From JBBARC01 sp040400005 (GTDB taxonomy: Bacteria; Pseudomonadota; Alphaproteobacteria; Acetobacterales; Acetobacteraceae): a stretch of DNA of 64,000 nt. The stretch lies in assembly GCA_040400005.1 (NCBI GenBank), contig JBBARC010000005.1, forward strand, positions 27,499 through 91,498, read 5' to 3'. The notes beneath the pieces were generated by a model. It had not been told where the DNA came from. It did not search any database and saw only the letters and a list, made by a program, of their open reading frames with translations. The position numbers were made by a program, and so were the translations under genes. Of this stretch, positions 18,232-27,356 are shown piece after piece (positions within the stretch are counted from its first letter, which is position 1; the number at the start of each line of letters is the position of its first letter).

Positions 18232-19350
18232 ATGCCAAAAACCTCATTTAACGTAGCCCTGGTTTGCGCCGCCGCCCTGCTCGCCCCCCACGCCGCCGGC
18301 GCCGCCAGCTACACATTGGCCGAAATCACCGCACCCGGTTTTTCCAACATCACGCTCAACAGCCTCAATGCGTCCGGCCAAGCGGTCGGCACCGCTGTGC
18401 AAAATGGCAAAATCACCGCGATTATCTACACCAGCGGCACGCTCGCCGCCTTACCCAATTTGCCGGCAGGGTTCGAATACGCCAGCGATCCCGCCCTTGG
18501 TTACATGAGCAAAGGCGCCCCCGCCCAAGCCTGGACCCCCTATGCCATCAACGATACCGGCCTCGTGCTCGGCGCGCTCGGCACCGCATTAACTGCCCAA
18601 GCCAGTTTCGTTTGGCTGTACAGCCCAACCACCCATATTTTTGGCCACGGCCAGTTTTTGTGGAATTGGACCGATGCGGACACCGCAATCGATGCCGCCG
18701 GGCCGCTAAACTTTACCAACACCAGCTGGGCGCTGTTCCGCACCGCGCATTTTTCCCGCAATTATAGTGCCGCCAACGCAACCCGCTTAACCGGCCTTAG
18801 CGGCAGCACGGCCTCGTATGTCAGTTTTACCGTGCCCGCCGCTATGAACAATAATAACGTTATTGTCGGCACCTATGGTTTTCTGGCCCAAGACTACCGC
18901 ATTTTCCGCCACAGCCCAACCGGCCTCACCACCCAAGCCTTCCCGGCAAACCTCACCACAACCATCGGCCTCAATGCGTTTAATGTCGGTGCCATCAACA
19001 GCAAAGCCAACATCGCCGGCGATTTTACTGATGGTGCCGGCCACGTTCACGGCTGGTACCAAACCGGCAAAACCGCCCACAGCTTTCTGGCTGAAACCAC
19101 CCACACCAGCATATCCGTTGCTGCCATGAACATCCAAAACGCCATCGCCGGCACCTATGCCAACACCGATACCAGCCAGTCTGCCTTTGTGCTCACCGCA
19201 TCCGGCCTGCGGCCCTTGGGCATTTGGCCGGCAACAACGCATCTGCATATTGGTGGCCTGACCGATACCGGCCAGGTGCTGCTGTCGGTCACCGACGGCG
19301 CCAGCGTCGCCCACAGCTACATCGGCACCTGCACCGGCACCGGCTGCTAA
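18232..19350 (+). CDS. Secreted HAF-type repeat protein
   Basis: 372 aa with a Sec signal peptide (about residues 1-25, cleavage after AGAAS). The mature part has six or more imperfect repeats with the form (x)hN-x-x-G-x-h-h-G, e.g. SLNASGQAVGTAV, AINDTGLVLGALG, AMNNNNVIVGTYG, AINSKANIAGDFTDG, AMNIQNAIAGTYA, GLTDTGQVLLSV, spaced about 50 residues apart; this suggests a beta-propeller-like exported protein. Function unknown. Two Cys near the C-terminus (CTGTGC) may form a disulfide. Stand-alone. Confidence 0.7.
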   Translation: MPKTSFNVALVCAAALLAPHAAGAASYTLAEITAPGFSNITLNSLNASGQAVGTAVQNGKITAIIYTSGTLAALPNLPAGFEYASDPALGYMSKGAPAQAWTPYAINDTGLVLGALGTALTAQASFVWLYSPTTHIFGHGQFLWNWTDADTAIDAAGPLNFTNTSWALFRTAHFSRNYSAANATRLTGLSGSTASYVSFTVPAAMNNNNVIVGTYGFLAQDYRIFRHSPTGLTTQAFPANLTTTIGLNAFNVGAINSKANIAGDFTDGAGHVHGWYQTGKTAHSFLAETTHTSISVAAMNIQNAIAGTYANTDTSQSAFVLTASGLRPLGIWPATTHLHIGGLTDTGQVLLSVTDGASVAHSYIGTCTGTGC

Positions 19351-19434
19351 CCAACCGCCGCTGCCGCGCTATAGACAACCCCGCCCCATCGGCGCCAGGT
19401 TTCCTGCAAGCAAAATCGCACCAGGAAACCCGCC

Positions 19435-20241
19435 ATGCCAACCGCCCACATCAACGGCCAAACCCTGTTCTTTACCGATACCGGCCCAGAAGATGGCACG
19501 CTGGACAAACCCGCGATCATTTTCAGCCACGGCCTGCTGATGAACCACACCATGTTCGCCGCTCAAATAACCGCACTGCGCCAAACCTACCGCTGCATCG
19601 CCTGGGATGAACGCGGCCACGGCCGCACCAACGATACCAGCCTGTTCGGCCCCTTCACCTACTGGGATTCGGCCGATGATCTGGCCGGGCTGCTCACCCA
19701 TCTAGGCATCCACCGCGCCATCCTCGCCGGCATGTCCCAGGGCGGCTTCCTCAGCCTGCGCGCAGCCTTGCGCTACCCAAAAATGGTGCGCGCCCTGATC
19801 CTGCTCGATACCCAAGCCGGCGCCGAAGCCCCCGACGCCCAAGAACGCAACACAATCTTCGCCCAAATGTGGGTGCAAGAAGGTGCAACCGACTTTTTGC
19901 TCGATAGCGCCGAGCAAATCATCATCGGCCCCAACTACGCCGACATAAACACCTGGCGCGACTACTGGCGCCAATTTCCCCCCGCCAATTTCGCCGCCTG
20001 TGTTAACACCCTGCACGGCCGCGAGGATCTCACCCCGCAACTACCCAACATCCACGCCCCCGCCCTAATCGTGCACGGCGATGCCGATGCCGCCATCCCG
20101 CTGGAAAAAGCGGAACAACTGGCCGCCGGCCTGCGCGCCAAGCTGGCGGTTATCCCCGGCGGCGGCCATGCCGCCAACATGACCCACGCAGCCTTGGTGA
20201 ACGCCGAAATTTTGGTGTTTTTGGCGTCCCTTCCCGCCTGA
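19435..20241 (+). CDS. Alpha/beta hydrolase
   Basis: 268 aa, no signal peptide. Nucleophile elbow GMSQGG (about residues 98-103), oxyanion region FSHGLLMNHTMF, acid in IVHGDADAAIP and catalytic His in GGGHAANM. Resembles 3-oxoadipate enol-lactonase/haloperoxidase-type hydrolases; the substrate is not identifiable. RBS is AGGAAA. Confidence 0.88.
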   Translation: MPTAHINGQTLFFTDTGPEDGTLDKPAIIFSHGLLMNHTMFAAQITALRQTYRCIAWDERGHGRTNDTSLFGPFTYWDSADDLAGLLTHLGIHRAILAGMSQGGFLSLRAALRYPKMVRALILLDTQAGAEAPDAQERNTIFAQMWVQEGATDFLLDSAEQIIIGPNYADINTWRDYWRQFPPANFAACVNTLHGREDLTPQLPNIHAPALIVHGDADAAIPLEKAEQLAAGLRAKLAVIPGGGHAANMTHAALVNAEILVFLASLPA

Positions 20242-20297
20242 TCCCAACACCGCGGCGGCAAAACCCGCCCAATATAGGTGGGCGCCGCACCTGCACC

Positions 20298-21332
20298 GTG
20301 GTTAACTGCGGCATGCACCCCAACCTGCCCGCACCAGTGGCAAAATTCTGCGCGTTTTTTGGCCACCTGCTCACCAGCATTTTCTGGTCGGCAGGGTCGC
20401 TGTCGTCGCTCGCGTCCCTGCTCACAGCCCTCGCAATCGGCGTCGGCTACCTGCTGTGGCGCCGCGGCCCCGGGCGCCGGATTGTGCGCCTGGCCGTGCT
20501 ACGCCGCGCCCTGTTTCCGCACACCTGGTGGGCCGGCCCCTCGGCCCGCGCCGATATCGGCTTTTTTCTGTTCAACACCATGGCCGCCGGCGCCATGTTC
20601 GGCTGGGCGATCGTCTCGTTCGCAACCATCCGCACCGCCACCAACGCCCTGCTAACCCATGCGTTTGGCCCGCCGGCGCCAGCGGCTTTACCGCAGCACC
20701 TGGCCCCCCTCATCGCCACCCTGGCGCTATTTCTGGCCTACGAATTTGGCTACTGGGTCGATCACTACATCAAACACCACGTGCCCTTTCTGTGGGAATT
20801 CCACAAAGTGCACCACACCGCCCAAACCCTGTCGCCGGTCACCGTGTACCGCATGCACCCCATCGACAGCGTGGTGTTCTATAACATCCTCGCCCTCACC
20901 ACCGGCGCCACCTACGCCACCCTGCACTATGCCTGGGGTGACGCGGCAGCCCCGTTTGCCATATCCGGCACCAACATCGTGCTGCTTGCCTTCGGCTACG
21001 TGGTCATCCACCTGCAGCACACCCACATCTGGCTGCCCATCCGCGGCATTTGGGGCCGCATCCTGCTCAGCCCGGCCCACCACCAAATCCACCATTCCGA
21101 TAACCCAACCCATTTCGGCACCAATTTGGGCAGTTGCCTTTCGGTGTTCGATACAATGTTCGGCACCCTCAGCCTGCCACCAGCCAAACGGCCCCACCTG
21201 CGCTTTGGCATCTCACCCGCGCCGGTGCGGCCGCATTCAGTTACAGGCGGGCTGATCACGCCGTTTGTGGCGGCGTTTGGCGTGTTGCGGCCACAACGGG
21301 CTGTAAGAATCTACTTTTCTGAAGAAAAGTAG
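20298..21332 (+). CDS. Sterol desaturase / fatty acid hydroxylase family membrane protein
   Basis: 344 aa (GTG start; ATG at 20313 is an alternative). Several membrane segments and the di-iron histidine boxes HKVHH, HLQHTHIW and HHQIHHSDN identify the family. It may oxidise a lipid; with a full hopanoid pathway in the same window a hopanoid or fatty acyl substrate is imaginable, but not shown. The last residues (IYFSEEK) and the stop codon lie inside a family A repeat, so the native C-terminus has probably been replaced by the insertion. Confidence 0.88.
   Translation: MVNCGMHPNLPAPVAKFCAFFGHLLTSIFWSAGSLSSLASLLTALAIGVGYLLWRRGPGRRIVRLAVLRRALFPHTWWAGPSARADIGFFLFNTMAAGAMFGWAIVSFATIRTATNALLTHAFGPPAPAALPQHLAPLIATLALFLAYEFGYWVDHYIKHHVPFLWEFHKVHHTAQTLSPVTVYRMHPIDSVVFYNILALTTGATYATLHYAWGDAAAPFAISGTNIVLLAFGYVVIHLQHTHIWLPIRGIWGRILLSPAHHQIHHSDNPTHFGTNLGSCLSVFDTMFGTLSLPPAKRPHLRFGISPAPVRPHSVTGGLITPFVAAFGVLRPQRAVRIYFSEEK
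21311..21332. repeat. Family A repeat, half copy, copy 3
   Basis: CTACTTTTCTGAAGAAAAGTAG hairpin, preceded by GTAAGAAT and followed by CAAAAGACTTTT as in the other copies. It supplies the stop codon of the desaturase gene and lies between two convergent genes, a good place for a bidirectional terminator. Confidence 0.8.
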
Positions 21333-21370
21333 CAAAAGACTTTTGTATGTTTGGGGCAATGGGGGGCGCA

Positions 21371-21916
21371 TCAGTGTGCCACTAAATCCTTGGCTAGGAC
21401 GTGATCGCAAAAGAGGCTGGCGCCTACCGTAAAGCGGCGGCCGGCGATGTGGCAAAAACCTTGGCGCGCGTAAAACGCCAGCGCCTTGGCATTGCCTTCG
21501 TGGGTGCCTAGCACCATCCGCGGCGCCCCTAACACTTGCGCATGCGCAATCGCCGCCGCCATTAACCGGTAGCCCAACCCCTGTCCGTGAAATCGTGATA
21601 ACGCGTAAATGCGCAGCACCTCCACATCGTCCGGGCTTGGCCCCTCCACCGGCAGGCTTGCCGGGATCAGCACCAAATAGGCAACCGGCGCCCCCACCGC
21701 CGTTTGCGCCAGCCACACCGCGCAGGTGGGATCGGCCAACCAGGCGGCATACACCTGCGCCGCATGTTTTTCCCGGCAATGCGCAATCATATCGGTGCCG
21801 GGAATAAGCTCGGCATAGGTTTCCAAAAAACTGGCAGCCCCCACCAGCGCAAGGGCTGCGGCATCATCGGCATTGGCGCGGCGTAGTGTGATCACTGGGG
21901 TCATAGTTGGGGTCAT
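21371..21916 (-). CDS. GNAT family N-acetyltransferase
   Basis: 181 aa. Motif A of the acetyl-CoA site is RIYALSRFHGQGLGYRLMAAAIAHA (about 115-140), followed by GNAKALAFYARQGFCHIAGRRF. Substrate unknown. A second in-frame ATG (21904) could also be used. Convergent with the desaturase. Confidence 0.88.
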   Translation of the reverse strand: MTPTMTPVITLRRANADDAAALALVGAASFLETYAELIPGTDMIAHCREKHAAQVYAAWLADPTCAVWLAQTAVGAPVAYLVLIPASLPVEGPSPDDVEVLRIYALSRFHGQGLGYRLMAAAIAHAQVLGAPRMVLGTHEGNAKALAFYARQGFCHIAGRRFTVGASLFCDHVLAKDLVAH

Positions 21917-22162
21917 GGCCCGCTTCTATCGGCCCCCCACCTGCCCTGCCAAGCCCCTGCCGGGCACAGCATTTGCCTCGATAGCCCGGCGACAGCCAAC
22001 GCGCGCAATCGCGGCAAGCACGGATTTTTCGCCAAAAGCGCAATCTGTGATTGTGCAATGGGTTGCAAGGTGAATACTCTGCACGATCCGGCGCCACCGA
22101 TGCGGGTTATGGGGCATTGGCGGTGGGCAGGCTTAATTTTGGGTGTTGGGAGTTTTTCGGCG

Positions 22163-23713
22163 ATGGCGCATGAACACAATGACGGCTTAAGTGGGGCAGA
22201 CGCCGCCACGGTCGCCGAAGACAAAAAGATACTGCACAGCATGGGCTACGCGCAGGAACTGGCGCGCAGCATGCACACTTTTCAAAATTTCGCGGTCTCC
22301 TTCTCCATCATCTGCATCCTTTCCGGCGGGATCAACTCCTTCGGCCAGGGCATTGGCGGCGTCGGCGGGGCGGCCATCGGCATTGGCTGGCCGATCTGGT
22401 CGATTTTTGCGTTGGTGTTTGCCCTCGCCATGGGCCAGATCGGCTCGGCCTACCCAACTGCGGGCGGGTTGTATCACTGGGGGTCTATCCTGGGTGGCCG
22501 CTTTGTTGGCTGGCTCACCGCCTGGTTCAACCTAGTCGGCCTGGTCACCGTGCTGGCCGCCATTAACGTTGGCACCTATCTGTATATTGTCGGATCGCTA
22601 GTGCCCGCCATGGGCATTGATCCGGCAACCCTTACCCCCACCACCCAGGCGCTGGCGGTGGGTGGCATCACCATCACCCAAGCCCTGTTCAACCATTTCG
22701 GCATTAAGCTGACCTCGAAACTGACCGATTTTTCCGGCTACCTGATCTTTGCCGTCACCATCGCCCTGATCGGCGGGCTGCTCTATTACGCGCCGCATCT
22801 CGATGTGTCGCGGCTGTATACCTTCAAAAACTACTCGGGCGATGCCGGCGGCGCGGTATGGCCATCCACCAGCAGCATGACCTACCTGTTCCTGCTGGGC
22901 ATGTTGCTGCCGGCCTACACCATTACCGGCTTCGATGCGTCCGCCCACACGGCCGAAGAAACCGTCGGTGCCAGCCGCGCTATCCCGCGCGGTATGATCC
23001 ATGCGGTGGTGTGGTCGGCGCTGTTTGGCTACGTGCTGCTATCGGCCATCGTTTTGGCTATGCCAGATGTCGATAAAGGTGCCGCGCAAGGCTTTAATGC
23101 GTTCTTCTGGACCATGGACCAGATCATGCCGCACAGCCTGAAAATCGCGCTGTATGTTGGCATCGCGCTGTCGCAATACCTCTGCGGCCTGGCAACCGTT
23201 ACCTCGGCTAGCCGTATGATGTTCGCCTTCGCTCGCGATGGTGGCCTGCCGATGTCGGGCATGCTGAAAACCGTGCACCCCAAACACCGCACACCGGTGG
23301 CGGCGATCTGGACCGCCGCTATCCTGTCCATCGCGTTTACCCTGTCGGCCGGCGTCTATTCCACCATCGCCGCCGTCTGCACCATGTTCCTCTATCTGTC
23401 CTACGTGCTGCCCATCGGCGCCGGTTTGTTCGCCTATGGCCGCACCTGGACCGATTTTGGTCCCTTCCACCTGAAAGGTTTCTACCCTGTGGTGGCGGTG
23501 CTTTCCATCATCGGCGCGATCATCCTGGTCTATGTCGGCGTGCAGCCGCCGAACGACTACAACGTCAAAGTGATCGCCGTTGTTCTGGTGGCGGCCGCAG
23601 TGATGTGGTTCGGGCTGGAACGTAAACGTTTTGCCGGCCCGCCGATTGGCGAAATGGCAAAGAAACGCCTGGCAGAAATCGCCGCAGCCGAAGCTGCGGT
23701 TGGCGAAACCTAA
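22163..23713 (+). CDS. APC-superfamily amino acid/amine permease (putative ethanolamine or GABA uptake)
   Basis: 516 aa from ATG 22163; about 12 membrane segments. GYAQELARSMHTFQNFAVSFSIICILSGGINSFG and HTAEETVGASRAIPRGM are typical of the choline/GABA (ACT) branch of APC transporters. The extended frame upstream of 22163 looks non-coding. eutB and eutC lie 0.8-3 kb away, convergently, so ethanolamine is the favoured substrate (inference). SDR gene starts five bases after its stop. Confidence 0.85.
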   Translation: MAHEHNDGLSGADAATVAEDKKILHSMGYAQELARSMHTFQNFAVSFSIICILSGGINSFGQGIGGVGGAAIGIGWPIWSIFALVFALAMGQIGSAYPTAGGLYHWGSILGGRFVGWLTAWFNLVGLVTVLAAINVGTYLYIVGSLVPAMGIDPATLTPTTQALAVGGITITQALFNHFGIKLTSKLTDFSGYLIFAVTIALIGGLLYYAPHLDVSRLYTFKNYSGDAGGAVWPSTSSMTYLFLLGMLLPAYTITGFDASAHTAEETVGASRAIPRGMIHAVVWSALFGYVLLSAIVLAMPDVDKGAAQGFNAFFWTMDQIMPHSLKIALYVGIALSQYLCGLATVTSASRMMFAFARDGGLPMSGMLKTVHPKHRTPVAAIWTAAILSIAFTLSAGVYSTIAAVCTMFLYLSYVLPIGAGLFAYGRTWTDFGPFHLKGFYPVVAVLSIIGAIILVYVGVQPPNDYNVKVIAVVLVAAAVMWFGLERKRFAGPPIGEMAKKRLAEIAAAEAAVGET

Positions 23714-23718
23714 GGTAG

Positions 23719-24498
23719 ATGACCAAACCCACGGGCGCGCGGCTATCTGGCCACGTCGCCTTAGTATCCGGGGGGGCGGGCGGCTGCGGTGCGGCCGCCT
23801 CGCGCCTTTTTGCGTGCGAAGGGGCGGCGGTGGGCATTATCGACCGCAACCCCGACGCGGGTGAAGCCCTGGCCGCCGAATTAACCAGCGCCGGCCACAC
23901 CGCCTTTTTCGCCGCCGCCGACGTATCTGATGCCGCCCAGGTGACCGCCGCCGTTAGCGCCGTGCGCCAAACCCTTGGCCCGATCACCAAATTGTTCAAT
24001 CATGCCGGCACGCTGATCGTAAAACCGTTTTTGCAAACCACCGAAACCGAGTGGGATTGGCTGATGGCGGTGAACGTGAAAAGCATGTTTTTGGTCACCC
24101 GTGCCGTGCTGCCAGATATGCTGGCGGCAGGCGGTGGCGCCATTGTTTGTACCAGCTCCATTTCAGCAGTGGCGGCAACGCCGATGGAAGTTTTGTATGG
24201 CGCCACCAAAGGCGCCTGCCACATGTTTGCCCGCGCCATTGCGGTTGAATTCCGCGATCGCGGCGTGCGTTGTAATGCGGTTTGCCCCGGCTTTATCCGC
24301 ACCCCGCATGGGCTTCGCGAAGTAGAACAGTTGCAAGCGTACGGCGTGGATGTTTCTGATGCCGCCCTTGCCGCCCAGCAAGGCCGCATGTGCGAACCTG
24401 AAGAAGTTGCTCGGGCTGCCCTCTTTTTACTCTCCGATGAGGCGAGTTTTATCAACGGCACGCATGTGTTCGTGGATAACTGTTTTACTGCGGTTTAA
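23719..24498 (+). CDS. SDR family NAD(P)-dependent oxidoreductase
   Basis: 259 aa. Rossmann motif SGGAGGCGAAA (residues about 16-26), NHAG, catalytic Ser in CTSSIS and Tyr-x3-Lys in YGATK, then NAVCPGFIRTP. Likely in an operon with the permease. It may act on a product of amine metabolism, but the substrate is not evident. Confidence 0.9.
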   Translation: MTKPTGARLSGHVALVSGGAGGCGAAASRLFACEGAAVGIIDRNPDAGEALAAELTSAGHTAFFAAADVSDAAQVTAAVSAVRQTLGPITKLFNHAGTLIVKPFLQTTETEWDWLMAVNVKSMFLVTRAVLPDMLAAGGGAIVCTSSISAVAATPMEVLYGATKGACHMFARAIAVEFRDRGVRCNAVCPGFIRTPHGLREVEQLQAYGVDVSDAALAAQQGRMCEPEEVARAALFLLSDEASFINGTHVFVDNCFTAV

Positions 24499-25241
24499 GG
24501 TATCGCCGCACTGGCGGCCGCAGTTCCCAAATGGCCGGATGCCGCATCTTCTTTTAAGGAAACGCCGGTCAGGCCAATGCGGCTGGCTTCGGTCATCAAC
24601 CAGGCCAGCTTGTGGGCGGCTTCGTCATAGCTCAGCCCGTGCGGATGGATATTGGAGATGCAGTTGCGTTCCGAATCCGCCCGGCCGACGCGCGGCGCAA
24701 AAGTCAGGTAAATCCCCAAACTATCCTGCACCGACAGCCCCGGCCGTTCGCCGACCAGCAGCACGCTAAACCGCGCGCCCAGCGCCTCGCCGACCTCATC
24801 ACCCAGCGCCACCCGCGCCTGACGGGCCAGCACCACAGGGGCAATGCGCCAGCCGGCCAAACGCTTGATGGCCGCCTGCACCATCAGGGCCGCGTGCGCC
24901 GAAACCGCGCTGGCCGACAGCCCATCGGCGACGACAAATACGCAATCCCACTGATCCTTGGTCAATACTTCGAGGCTTTCCGGTGCCAGCCGCCGGCCCA
25001 GATCGGGGCGCAGCAAATAGGTTGGCCGGTCGGGCACGCGTGATGCCACATGCAGCACCTTGTGGGGGGCTAAATCGGCTTCGATCGCGGCAAAATCCGC
25101 CGCCCCATGCACCGCATCACGGGCGCGGGCATGGGCCAGTTGAAAATCGAGCGATGCTTTTGTCGGCAGCGCATCGCCGGCGCGGCCCAGCCCGATGCGG
25201 GCGCGGGTGTTGCTGCGAAAGCGATCCCAAACATCGGCCAC
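24495..25241 (-). CDS. eutC: EutC, ethanolamine ammonia-lyase small subunit
   Basis: 248 aa from GTG 25241, one base after the eutB stop. RARIGLGRAGDALPTKASLDFQLAHARARDAVH, DCVFVVADGLSASAVSAHA, GERPGLSVQDSLGIYLTF and RNCISNIHPHGLSYDEAA are EutC hallmarks. With EutB it forms the adenosylcobalamin-dependent lyase giving acetaldehyde and ammonia. Four-base tail overlap with the convergent SDR gene. Confidence 0.96.
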   Translation of the reverse strand: MADVWDRFRSNTRARIGLGRAGDALPTKASLDFQLAHARARDAVHGAADFAAIEADLAPHKVLHVASRVPDRPTYLLRPDLGRRLAPESLEVLTKDQWDCVFVVADGLSASAVSAHAALMVQAAIKRLAGWRIAPVVLARQARVALGDEVGEALGARFSVLLVGERPGLSVQDSLGIYLTFAPRVGRADSERNCISNIHPHGLSYDEAAHKLAWLMTEASRIGLTGVSLKEDAASGHLGTAAASAAIP

Positions 25242-25242
25242 C

Positions 25243-26622
25243 TTAACCTGCCAACAAACGCTGCACCGCGCGTGGTGCCGGTGGTGCCAGCCTGCCGACC
25301 CTATCCAGCATGTCCATGCGTGCCAGCCAATCATCAAACTCTGGTGCTGCGCGTTTGCCGGTTAAGTGGCGCAACCCCAAAATATCGTGGTACGACAGGC
25401 TTTGGTAATTCAGCATAATATCATCGGCACCGGGCACGCCGATGAGGAAATTTACCCCGGCATTGGCCAGCAGAATCATCAGCGTATCCATGTCATCCTG
25501 ATCGGCTTCGGCGTGGTTGGTGTAACACACATCGCAGCCCATCGGCACGCCGAGCAGCTTGCCGCAAAACACATCTTCCAAACCTGCACGAATAATCTGC
25601 TTGGCATCGAACAAATATTCCGGCCCGATAAACCCAACCACGGTGTTCACCAGCAGCGGTTTAAACACTCTGGCAACGCCGTAGGCGCGCACTTCCAGGG
25701 TTTGCTGATCGCAGCCGTGATGGGCGCCGGCGGACAGCGCGCTACCCTGGCCGGTTTCGAAATACATCACGTTATCGCCCACTGTGCCGCGGCCTAGGCT
25801 CAGTGCCATCTCGCGCGATTGCGCGAGTAGATCGAGCGTGACCCCAAAGCCTTCATTGGCGCCCTGGCTGCCGGCGATCGACTGAAACACCAGATCGAGC
25901 GGCGCGCCGCGCTCGATTGCCGCCATCGACGTGGTGACGTGCGCCAGCACACAAGATTGCGTGGGAATATCAAAGCGCTGACGCAGCTCATCGAGCATAT
26001 CCAGTAGGCGTATGCAGGCATCGACGTTGTCGCTGGCGGGGTTAATGCCGATCACCGCATCGCCCATGCCAAACAGCAAGCCATCCAAGGTGGAACCAGC
26101 AACCCCGATGGGGTCATCGGTTGGGTGATTGGGTTGCAGGCGGCTGGCCAAAACGCCGGGGCCACCCAGGCTGGTGCGAAACCCGGTGAGCACCTGGGTT
26201 TTGGCGGCAACGCTGACCAATTCCTGGTTGCGCATTAGCTTGGAAACGGCGGCCACCATTTCGGGCGTCAGCCCCGGTGCCAAGGCGGATAAATGGGCGG
26301 TGTCGGCGTCGTAGCTAAGGATGTGTTCGCGGAGCTCCCCCACGGTGAGCGACGACACCGGCGCAAAGGCGGCGCGATCGTGGCTGTCGATAATCAGCCT
26401 GGTGACATCGTCATCTTCGTAGGGGATTAGCGCTTCGGTTAAAAATGTTGCCAGCGGCAAATCGGCCAGCGCCATTTTCGCCGCCACCCGGCGCACAGCA
26501 CTACTGGCGGCGACGCCGGCGAGCTGGTCGCCCGAGCGGTGGGGGCTTGCGCAGGCCATGAGGTCGCGCAGGTCGGAAAAGAGGTGGCGCTCGCCACCTA
26601 GGGTGAAGCTATAGCCGGGCAT
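25243..26622 (-). CDS. eutB: EutB, ethanolamine ammonia-lyase large subunit
   Basis: 459 aa, TIM-barrel catalytic subunit. Characteristic stretches include RTSLGGPGVLASRLQPNHPTDD, GLLFGMGDAVIGINPASDN, GSQGANEGFGVTLDLL, YFETGQGSALSAGAHHGCDQQTLE and GVPMGCDVCYTNHAEADQDDM. No microcompartment shell genes, eutA reactivase or B12 riboswitch are seen nearby. Confidence 0.97.
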   Translation of the reverse strand: MPGYSFTLGGERHLFSDLRDLMACASPHRSGDQLAGVAASSAVRRVAAKMALADLPLATFLTEALIPYEDDDVTRLIIDSHDRAAFAPVSSLTVGELREHILSYDADTAHLSALAPGLTPEMVAAVSKLMRNQELVSVAAKTQVLTGFRTSLGGPGVLASRLQPNHPTDDPIGVAGSTLDGLLFGMGDAVIGINPASDNVDACIRLLDMLDELRQRFDIPTQSCVLAHVTTSMAAIERGAPLDLVFQSIAGSQGANEGFGVTLDLLAQSREMALSLGRGTVGDNVMYFETGQGSALSAGAHHGCDQQTLEVRAYGVARVFKPLLVNTVVGFIGPEYLFDAKQIIRAGLEDVFCGKLLGVPMGCDVCYTNHAEADQDDMDTLMILLANAGVNFLIGVPGADDIMLNYQSLSYHDILGLRHLTGKRAAPEFDDWLARMDMLDRVGRLAPPAPRAVQRLLAG

Positions 26623-26704
26623 GGGGGGAGTATAGCGCCCGCCGGCCGCGTGGCAACGATTTCAGCGTTGGCACCGGCTACGCGCTTGATAGTATGATGC
26701 CGCA

Positions 26705-27118
26705 ATGATCCTGCCGCGCCGTGTGTTTCGCGATTTATTGCTCGGCCGGGCCACGGTGCGGGTGGTGGTGGCAAGCCTGCCAACCGAGATCGCTGCTCAG
26801 TTATCGGCTAACACAAGCGATGTGTGGTTGGCGCGCGATTACGCCCTAAAGCTGCGCGACCGGCATAACGTCGGGTATGAGAATCTCCGCCTGGTGCAGG
26901 CCGCGATCGATCACGGTCATTGTCTATTGGGCAAAGCTGATAACCATCTTGAGTTCATCTATTTTGATGATCAGAATAGCAATCGCCCGTGGCTACTGGT
27001 GATTAAATCTGCACGCTGGGGGCAGGAGGTTTGGCTTGTGTCGCTGTATCGCACCCACCGCCAGCAGATACAGTCGAAATTGCGGCGCCACCGGATGCTG
27101 CGCGAACACCGCGGCTAA
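26705..27118 (+). CDS. Small orphan protein, possible PBECR-type (barnase/EndoU/ColicinE5/RelE-like) nuclease
   Basis: 137 aa, ATG start. VWLARDYALKLRDRHNVGYENLRLVQAAIDHGHCLL, then LEFIYFDDQNSNRPWLLVIKSARWGQEVWLVSLYRTHRQQIQ, follows the layout of phage-borne barnase-EndoU-ColicinE5/D-RelE-like nucleases (helix with K/H, strand, then V-I-K and an S-x-Y/R-R end). The family call comes from pattern memory and needs a profile search. No antitoxin or phage gene adjoins it. Confidence 0.45.
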   Translation: MILPRRVFRDLLLGRATVRVVVASLPTEIAAQLSANTSDVWLARDYALKLRDRHNVGYENLRLVQAAIDHGHCLLGKADNHLEFIYFDDQNSNRPWLLVIKSARWGQEVWLVSLYRTHRQQIQSKLRRHRMLREHRG

Positions 27119-27146
27119 ACACGCGAAACGGGCAAGGTAATAGCCG

Positions 27147-27169
27147 GCGGTTGCTGCCCTGCAACCGCC
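27147..27169 (+). terminator. Hairpin after the orphan nuclease-like gene
   Basis: GGCGGTTGC / GCAACCGCC nine-base arms with a six-base loop, 28 bases after the stop. No U tract follows, so it is either a Rho-associated stop signal or an RNA-stabilising hairpin. Confidence 0.4.
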
Positions 27170-27356
27170 AAGCTGATTTGGCCGAGGGCCTCCAAGGCTC
27201 CCTCTCATCCACGTCCCGGCAATTGGCAAACCGGTCGGGCACGGCATGGAGAGTCACCGTGTCGCCACCGCCCGTATGGCACATACGCCAAATAAAGGCA
27301 ACAGAATCAGGTGGTTGTTAACAAGCCATTGAACCGACTCAGGTTTTGCGGCGCGA

